Of a stretch of DNA of 11,136 bases, positions 5,728 through 11,136 are shown piece after piece (position 1 is the first letter of the stretch; every line of letters starts with the position of its first letter). The notes below the pieces were generated by a model. That model saw only the letters and a list, made by a program, of their open reading frames with translations. It was not told where the DNA came from and did not search any database. Source of the DNA: SVEL01 sp045123575 (GTDB taxonomy: Bacteria; Bacillota; Clostridia; Lachnospirales; Lachnospiraceae). Position numbers and translations under genes: made by a program. Location: NCBI GenBank assembly GCA_045123575.1, contig JBGVKG010000060.1:1-11136 (forward strand), written 5' to 3'.

Positions 5728-6531
5728 ATGATTACAGAGGCAGAGTTTCTTAAAATCGTCAATTACGTCAAAAAAAATTATGGTATTGAGTTAGGTGAAA
5801 AGAAAGCACTTATTACAGGACGTTTAGATAACTATATTGTAAGAAACGGTTACTCAAGTTATTCTGAATTTATGAAAAAAGTGGAGGCCAATCCTAATGG
5901 GCCAGAAGGACGTGACCTAGTAGATAATCTTACTACAAACCATACATATTTTATGAGAGAGGCAGAGCATTTTAAATTCCTTAAGGAGGTTGTATTGCCG
6001 GAAGTTAAGAAATCATTGTCTGGTAGCAAAGATTTAAGAACTTGGTGTGCAGCAGCATCCACGGGTGAGGAGCCATATACATTGGCTATGATATACAAGG
6101 ATTTTTTTGCTTTGGAAGACGAACGGTGGGATACAACTGTATTAGCTACGGATATATCAACGAGGGTTTTAGAACATGCTGAGTCGGGAAGGTATTTAAA
6201 GGAACAAATTGAGCCTTTACCTGAGACATGGCAAAGAAGATACTTTAGAAGTATTAATCTAGAGGAATGTCAGGTTACAGATGAATTGAAGAAACAAGTT
6301 ATATTCAGGAAATTCAACCTGATGGATCCATTACCATTTAGACAGAGATTGCACGTGGTTTTCATAAGAAATGTCATGATTTATTTTGACGATAAGACGA
6401 AAAATGAATTAGTAAATAGAATATATGATATGCTGGTTCCTGGTGGTTATATGTTTATCGGGACAACGGAGTCTATAGATAAAAGCAAGTCAGGCTTTAA
6501 ATACGTTAGACCATCAGTATATCGAAAGTAG
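5728..6531 (+). CDS. cheR: Chemotaxis protein methyltransferase CheR
   Basis: This cytosolic enzyme transfers methyl groups from S-adenosylmethionine to glutamates of chemoreceptors, driving adaptation together with CheB. The 267 residues are normal length. A helical N-terminal domain (~1-75) ends in LTTNHTYFMREAEHF (68-82), matching the TTNxTxFFRExxHF signature. The SAM-binding fold follows: CAAASTGEEPYTLAM (107-121), ATDIS (140-144), FNLMDPLPF (196-204), IRNVMIYFD (213-221) and GTTES (245-249). The usual Cys before RNVMIYF is Ile here, a conservative change. It is first in the operon. The ATG at 5728 has AGAAGG at 5714-5719, 8 bases upstream, and that site may be masked by the leader hairpin. 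The stop is 5 bp before cheB. No C-terminal TPR extension is present, so it is the classic chemotaxis form. Confidence 0.95.
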   Translation: MITEAEFLKIVNYVKKNYGIELGEKKALITGRLDNYIVRNGYSSYSEFMKKVEANPNGPEGRDLVDNLTTNHTYFMREAEHFKFLKEVVLPEVKKSLSGSKDLRTWCAAASTGEEPYTLAMIYKDFFALEDERWDTTVLATDISTRVLEHAESGRYLKEQIEPLPETWQRRYFRSINLEECQVTDELKKQVIFRKFNLMDPLPFRQRLHVVFIRNVMIYFDDKTKNELVNRIYDMLVPGGYMFIGTTESIDKSKSGFKYVRPSVYRK

Positions 6532-6536
6532 GTAAT

Positions 6537-7568
6537 ATGAAAAAGATAAGAGTTTTGGTAGTTGATGACTCTTATATGTTTCGTAATGTGCTTGTAAACG
6601 GGCTTAATGCTGACCCATCAATTGAGGTTGTGGCTGTAGCGGAGAATCCATTTGAGGCAAGGGATATGATAATAAAGCATAATCCTGATGTTATGACTCT
6701 TGATATTGAGATGCCTAAGATGAATGGAATAGAATTTTTAAGAAAGCTTATTCCGCAGCATCCGATGCCGGTTGTGATGGTTAGTTCATTGACTGACAAG
6801 GTTTTTGACGCATTAAATGCAGGAGCAGTCGATTTTGTAGCGAAACCTACAAGTACATCTAAGGAACTACTTGGAGAATTCATTAATAATGAATTGATAA
6901 CCAAGATAAAGATAGCTTCAACGGTTAAAATGGGGAATTTTAAAAGAATTAAATATGAAAGTGATGTTGGAAGTGCTAGAGTCTGTAGCGAACAGTACGC
7001 TACAAATGTAATAGCTATAGGGGCATCTACCGGTGGTACAGAGGCAATATATTCTGTGTTGTCAGGTATGGAAGGTGATGTACCAGGTATAGTCATAACG
7101 CAGCATATGCCACCTGGATTTACGAAGATGTTTGCTGATAGATTAAATAATCAGACTAAATTTGTAGTATCAGAAGCAAAGACAGGTGATTTGATTAAAC
7201 CAGGATATGTTTATATTGCACCTGGTGATAAACATCTAAGAGTAGTAAAAATAGGCAATCAATATAAAGTTGATTGTAAAGAAGGACCAAAGGTGAGTGG
7301 TCATTGTCCTTCGGTTGATGTTCTGTTCGAATCGGTAGCAAATGCGTGTGGCAAAAACGCCATGGGTATTATACTTACCGGAATGGGAGCAGATGGTGCA
7401 AAAGGACTCTTAAAGATGCGGCGTATGGGCGCTAAAACCATAGGTCAATCTGAAAAAAGTTGCGTTGTATACGGTATGCCTAAGGTTGCTATGGAACTTG
7501 GCGCGGTTGAGTGTCAGGCAGATTTAAAAGAAATACCTAAAAAAATATATGGATTACTTAAACGATGA
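6537..7568 (+). CDS. cheB: Protein-glutamate methylesterase/glutamine deamidase CheB
   Basis: CheB removes methyl groups from receptor glutamates and deamidates glutamines, and is switched on when CheA phosphorylates its receiver domain. The receiver occupies ~1-125 with acidic D10/D11, phospho-acceptor D56 (TLDIEMP), S83/S84 and K103 (VAKP). A linker (~125-155) leads to the catalytic domain with S164 in GASTGG, H190 in TQHMPPGFT and D286 in GMGADGA, the known Ser-His-Asp triad. Length 343 is typical, and both domains look intact. The short Shine-Dalgarno (AGTAGG, 6527-6532) overlaps the stop codon of cheR and is only 4 bases from the ATG, implying translational coupling and balanced synthesis of the two opposing enzymes. 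Confidence 0.96.
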   Translation: MKKIRVLVVDDSYMFRNVLVNGLNADPSIEVVAVAENPFEARDMIIKHNPDVMTLDIEMPKMNGIEFLRKLIPQHPMPVVMVSSLTDKVFDALNAGAVDFVAKPTSTSKELLGEFINNELITKIKIASTVKMGNFKRIKYESDVGSARVCSEQYATNVIAIGASTGGTEAIYSVLSGMEGDVPGIVITQHMPPGFTKMFADRLNNQTKFVVSEAKTGDLIKPGYVYIAPGDKHLRVVKIGNQYKVDCKEGPKVSGHCPSVDVLFESVANACGKNAMGIILTGMGADGAKGLLKMRRMGAKTIGQSEKSCVVYGMPKVAMELGAVECQADLKEIPKKIYGLLKR

Positions 7569-7583
7569 GAAAGGAGTTATTAT

Positions 7584-7988
7584 ATGAAAATTTTATTAGC
7601 AGAGGACGATTTCGCAAGTAGAAAGTTTATGAGCAAGTTATTAGGTGCTTATGGTGAGTGTGATGTAACAGTTAACGGTTTGGAGGCAGTAGATGCATAT
7701 TTGATGTCTGTTGAGGACGAAGATGAAGATAACTATGAGCTAGTTGTATTAGATGTTATGATGCCAATGCTTGATGGTTATCAGGTGCTTGATACTATCA
7801 GAAAGATTGAAAAAGATAAAGAGGTTCCAGTTGACAAACGCTGTAAAGTCATAATGACAACAGCACTTAATGAAGAGATAAATGTTAAGAAAGCTATGGA
7901 AATAGGCTGTGATGCATATGTAGGTAAGCCTGTAAATGTAGAGAAATTCACAGTTCTTCTTGAAAGATTAGGTTTCAAGAGTGAATAG
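7584..7988 (+). CDS. CheY-like single-domain response regulator
   Basis: The protein is a stand-alone receiver domain of 134 residues, with no output domain. The phosphorylation site is complete: E7-D8-D9, acceptor D57 in VVLDVMMP, T93 in VIMTTAL and K115 in VGKPV. Its place between cheB and cheA makes CheA the obvious phosphodonor. It may be the CheY that binds the flagellar switch, or a second regulator acting as a phosphate sink. It is slightly longer than a typical CheY because of a very acidic insertion (SVEDEDEDNYE, 42-52) before the strand carrying D57. AAGGAG lies 7 bases before the ATG, and the gene follows cheB by 15 bp. The receiver fold is certain; calling it CheY itself is not, so no symbol is given. 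Confidence 0.93.
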   Translation: MKILLAEDDFASRKFMSKLLGAYGECDVTVNGLEAVDAYLMSVEDEDEDNYELVVLDVMMPMLDGYQVLDTIRKIEKDKEVPVDKRCKVIMTTALNEEINVKKAMEIGCDAYVGKPVNVEKFTVLLERLGFKSE

Positions 7989-8024
7989 ATAAACTTATAA
8001 GTGTACTGAAGGGAGGATGAAACA

Positions 8025-10133
8025 ATGTCTCAGGAATTTAATACTGAGGGAATGCTTGACATATTTTTATTTGAAAGTAGCCAATTGTTAGAAAAGCTTG
8101 ATGCTTTGGTTATAGATAAAAAGGATGCCGACGCATTTGATGCAGATGATATCGGAGAGATATTTAGAGTGATGCACACAATAAAAGGATCATCGGGCGT
8201 TATGATGTTTGATAATATCGCTAAGATATCACACAAATTAGAGGATATATTCTACTATATAAGAGAATCACAACCAGACAATATACCACATAAAGAATTG
8301 GTAGGATACGTTTTGGATGTTTCTGGCTTTATATCAGGAGAGTTAGATAAGATAAGAGATGGTGAAGAACCTGATGGTGACCAGTCTGAAATCATGGCTA
8401 ATCTTGAGAATTTCTTAAAGACAATCAAGAATGAAATCGAGAAAGACGATAAAAAGGAAATGCCATCGGAGAATACATATGTTCCACCTAGTCAGTTCTA
8501 TATTCCACCTGTATCAACAGAGAATAGTCATTTTTATAAGATACATATGACATATCGCCAAGATACAATGATGAGTAATATTAGAGCTTATGCTGCAACA
8601 TATGCATTAAAGGAAGTTGCAGAGGACTTATTATTCACACCGGAAGATATTCTTACAAATGAAGCTAGCTCTGATGTTATCCTTAAAGATGGCTTCAAGA
8701 TGCTTTTACAGGCTCAGTGCTCTAAAGATGAGATTCTTAGAATGATTGATAGCTCTGAGGTAGAAAAGATAGATATCTATGAGTGTACAGCTAAAGAGTA
8801 TCAATTAGGATTTGATTCAGCAAATGATTCGATTATTGATTTGTCATCTTCAGTAGAAGTTATTGAAGAGAAGGCTGAAGCAAAGAAGGAAGAGCCAAAA
8901 CCTGGTGATTACGTTATCAAATCAAAGGAAGTTGGTAAAGCAAAAAAACTTGCAAAGAATGAAAATAAGCCAAAGCAGGCGTTTATCAGCATAAACATCG
9001 AGAAGATGGACCAGCTTTTAGATTTGATAGGTGAGATAGTTATAGCCGAAGCGGTTGTAGCGCAAAATCCAGATTTGAAGGTTCCTGGGTTGGAATTATC
9101 AAACTTTAATAAGGCTACAGCAAATCTTATGAAGATAACATCTGATTTGCAGGAAGTTATTATGTCAATGAGAATGATGCCACTTAATGCAACATTCCAG
9201 AAGATGAACAGAATAGTGTTTGACTCAGCAAGAAAGCTTGATAAGGATATTGAATTGGTCGTTTCAGGAGAAAATACTGAGGTAGACAAGAATATCATTG
9301 AAAATATTTCAGATCCACTTATGCATATTATAAGAAATTCTGTTGATCACGGTATTGAGACAATGGAGGAACGTAAAGCAGTAGGAAAGAACCCTAAGGG
9401 TGTTATTAAACTTACAGCAAAAAATGAAGGTGGAAAGGTACTTATCATAGTTGAAGATGATGGTCATGGACTTGATAGAGAGAAGATACTTAAGAAGGCG
9501 AAGAAAAATGGTCTTGTAAATAAGAAGGCAGATGCTGAATATACAGATAAGGAAGTATATCAGTTTATCACACTTCCGGGCTTCTCCACAAAAGAAAAGG
9601 TTACTGAATTATCAGGCAGAGGTGTTGGTATGGATGTTGTTGTTAAGAATCTTGCCAATATCGGTGGTAGCTTGGAGATAGACAGTGTACCAGGTCATGG
9701 TTCAACAATGACAATGAAGATTCCATTAACACTTGCAATAATAACTGGTATAGTATTGAAAATAGGTACATCTACATTTGTTGTAGAGACAAGTGCAGTT
9801 AAGGAATTTGTAAGAGTATCAGAGGGTACTATTATAGAAAATCCAACAGGTGATATGGCAGTTCGTATAAGGGACGAGTTACTTCCATTGGTAAATCTTG
9901 GAGAAAGATACAAGATAGATGGATGTGAGGTTGACCCAGAGAGAGATGTTATGGCTGTTCTTGAACATGAAGGTAAAAAGATATGTATATTTATATCAGA
10001 ACTTATGGGAGAACAGGAAATAGTTGTTAAGCCTATCCCAGATTATTTCAAGAAAGTTCAAGGTATTTCTGGTTGTACACAGCTTGGAGATGGCAGCGTT
10101 GCCTTGATACTTGATGTGGGTGGATTAGTATAA
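8025..10133 (+). CDS. cheA: Chemotaxis histidine kinase CheA
   Basis: CheA autophosphorylates under receptor control and passes phosphate to CheY and CheB. All five domains are visible in 702 residues. P1/HPt is ~1-135, with H51 in MHTIKGSSG. A P2-like regulator-docking domain is ~168-260 (starting FYKIHMTYRQD), between charged linkers. P3 dimerisation runs ~320-400 (INIEKMDQLLDLIGEIVIA). The P4 ATPase is ~400-568, with N box HIIRNSVDHGIE (N438), G1 EDDGHG (477-482), G2 GRGVGMD (531-537) and GHGST. P5, CheW-like, runs ~570-702. The linkers are Lys/Glu-rich (KKEEPKPGD; KAKKLAKNENKPK). GGGAGG lies 8 bases upstream of the ATG and two stop codons in tandem end the gene. It follows the receiver gene by 36 bp and precedes an MCP gene by 18 bp. 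P2 is divergent, as usual, and is assigned by position and pattern. Confidence 0.97.
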   Translation: MSQEFNTEGMLDIFLFESSQLLEKLDALVIDKKDADAFDADDIGEIFRVMHTIKGSSGVMMFDNIAKISHKLEDIFYYIRESQPDNIPHKELVGYVLDVSGFISGELDKIRDGEEPDGDQSEIMANLENFLKTIKNEIEKDDKKEMPSENTYVPPSQFYIPPVSTENSHFYKIHMTYRQDTMMSNIRAYAATYALKEVAEDLLFTPEDILTNEASSDVILKDGFKMLLQAQCSKDEILRMIDSSEVEKIDIYECTAKEYQLGFDSANDSIIDLSSSVEVIEEKAEAKKEEPKPGDYVIKSKEVGKAKKLAKNENKPKQAFISINIEKMDQLLDLIGEIVIAEAVVAQNPDLKVPGLELSNFNKATANLMKITSDLQEVIMSMRMMPLNATFQKMNRIVFDSARKLDKDIELVVSGENTEVDKNIIENISDPLMHIIRNSVDHGIETMEERKAVGKNPKGVIKLTAKNEGGKVLIIVEDDGHGLDREKILKKAKKNGLVNKKADAEYTDKEVYQFITLPGFSTKEKVTELSGRGVGMDVVVKNLANIGGSLEIDSVPGHGSTMTMKIPLTLAIITGIVLKIGTSTFVVETSAVKEFVRVSEGTIIENPTGDMAVRIRDELLPLVNLGERYKIDGCEVDPERDVMAVLEHEGKKICIFISELMGEQEIVVKPIPDYFKKVQGISGCTQLGDGSVALILDVGGLV

Positions 10134-10151
10134 TAGAAAGGAACTGATATT

Positions 10152-11136
10152 ATGAATAAATTTGTTAATAACACAAAAATTGTAAATAAGGTATGGGCAC
10201 TTGTTGTTCTTGCTTTAATTATAACAACTATTCTTGTTACATATTCGATGGATATTTTAACGGATATGGACAAGTATTCTGTTGATAATGGTACATATAA
10301 TCAAAATGCACAGATATTTATTATTGCAGTTGCAGTAGTTTTTGAACTTTTGATTTTTGTAGGTGGATTTATGCTTGTTAAGGCTATTAAGAATCCACTT
10401 AAGGAAATTATTTATGCAATTGATATAGTTGCAGATGGTGGTGTTGATATAGCACCTAAGAAGTATCATGAGGATGAGTTTGGAACTATTATTGATGCAC
10501 TTAATCTTATGGCAGAAAATATTAAGAAGAATGCATCTATAGCAGAAACAATTGCTGATGATGACTTATCAATTATAGTTGAGCCAAAGAGTGATATAGA
10601 TGTACTTGGAAAGTCATTTAAAAAACTTCTTAACGACCATAATCATGTACTTGGAAATATACGTGAGGCTTCAGCACAGGTAACAACTGGTTCTGAACAG
10701 GTTGCATCTGCAAGTCAGGCTATTGCACAAGGTTCAACAGAACAGGCAAGCGCTTTGGAAGAAATCTCAGCATCTATTGATGATATTGCACAGAGAACTA
10801 AGGTAAATGCTGAAGAAGCAAGCAATGCAAATCAGTTAGTTATCGATGCTAAGGTTGGTGCTATCAAGGGTAACGAGCAGATGAAGGAAATGATGGTGGC
10901 TATGAATGAAATCAACGAGTCATCAGAGAATATTTCAAAGATAATTAAGGTTATAGATGATATTGCATTCCAGACAAATATATTAGCACTTAACGCAGCT
11001 GTAGAGGCAGCAAGAGCGGGTGCGCAGGGCAAAGGCTTTGCAGTTGTTGCAGAAGAGGTAAGAAACTTAGCAGCGAAAAGTGCTAAAGCAGCAAATGAGA
11101 CAGCAGAACTTATAGAGAACTCTATTAGTAAGGTTA
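10152..11136 (+). CDS. Methyl-accepting chemotaxis protein with a minimal ectodomain (3' partial)
   Basis: The frame runs from the ATG at 10152 (GAAAGGA 9 bases upstream) off the end of the window; 328 residues are visible. TM1 is ~14-33, followed by only about 20 external residues (~34-54), then TM2 at ~55-76. A HAMP segment (~77-125, containing KNPLKEII and HEDEFGTIIDALN) and a second HAMP-like stretch (~127-170) lead to the coiled-coil signalling domain. The highly conserved hairpin tip IDDIAFQTNILALNAAVEAA (268-287) and GKGFAVVAEEVRNLA (293-307) identify it firmly. Likely methylation sites lie among Glu/Gln/Ala-rich helices such as STEQASALEEISASI (195-209). A normal ligand-binding domain is missing, so sensing would be through the membrane, the HAMP units or partners. 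It is co-transcribed with cheA and is a natural substrate for the CheR and CheB encoded upstream. Confidence 0.93.
   Translation, partial: MNKFVNNTKIVNKVWALVVLALIITTILVTYSMDILTDMDKYSVDNGTYNQNAQIFIIAVAVVFELLIFVGGFMLVKAIKNPLKEIIYAIDIVADGGVDIAPKKYHEDEFGTIIDALNLMAENIKKNASIAETIADDDLSIIVEPKSDIDVLGKSFKKLLNDHNHVLGNIREASAQVTTGSEQVASASQAIAQGSTEQASALEEISASIDDIAQRTKVNAEEASNANQLVIDAKVGAIKGNEQMKEMMVAMNEINESSENISKIIKVIDDIAFQTNILALNAAVEAARAGAQGKGFAVVAEEVRNLAAKSAKAANETAELIENSISKV

Noticed and set aside
6572..7096. Open frame of 174 codons on the minus strand within cheB
   Set aside because: It mirrors the conserved cheB coding sequence, and no ribosome binding site or domain supports it.
7993..8002. Ten-base palindrome ACTTATAAGT before cheA
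   Set aside because: Short AT-rich palindromes are expected by chance here, and no promoter elements surround it.
8909..9298. Minus-strand frame of 129 codons within cheA
   Set aside because: It is antisense to the CheA P3/P4 coding region and carries no independent evidence.

Overview
The window reads as AT-rich chromosomal DNA of a motile anaerobic member of the Firmicutes, most likely a Lachnospiraceae relative (Butyrivibrio, Roseburia or Lachnospira type). That placement is inferred from base composition, strong AGGAGG-type ribosome binding sites, sigma-A-like promoters, and protein types I associate with that family: the rhomboid-like protein with a zinc tail, the transglutaminase-like lipoprotein, and the chemotaxis gene order. 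No rRNA, tRNA or CRISPR array was seen.

Region 1 (1-1143) is the right-hand part of an IS3-family (IS150-like) insertion sequence. It holds the C-terminal end of OrfA, a complete DDE transposase OrfB in the -1 frame behind an A6 run, a stem-loop and the right inverted repeat. The left end lies outside the window. The element stops 50 bp from the 3' end of a convergent DAHP synthase gene (1194-2222, minus), the entry enzyme of aromatic amino acid synthesis, which has its own promoter in the divergent intergenic region.

Region 2 (2437-5552, plus) holds three cell-envelope genes. The first encodes an unrecognised protein with four membrane segments and a roughly 235-residue non-membrane domain, and ends at a strong terminator-like hairpin. 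The next two form a tight pair (2 bp gap): a rhomboid-fold membrane protein that appears to lack the protease active site and carries a C-terminal Cys/His zinc-binding tail, then a TTG-started, probably lipid-anchored transglutaminase/protease-like protein with an intact Cys-His-Asp triad.

Region 3 (5611 to the end, plus) is a chemotaxis operon: cheR, cheB, a single-domain CheY-like regulator, cheA and a methyl-accepting chemotaxis protein (MCP) cut by the window end. Together they form a core signalling and adaptation circuit. The MCP controls CheA, CheA phosphorylates the regulator and CheB, and CheR and CheB add and remove receptor methyl groups. No cheW is visible before the window ends. 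The operon has a good extended -10 promoter and a leader that can fold into a long hairpin whose loop is complementary to the cheR Shine-Dalgarno sequence. This possible translational switch is the least explained signal in the window. The MCP is also unusual in having almost no extracellular domain.
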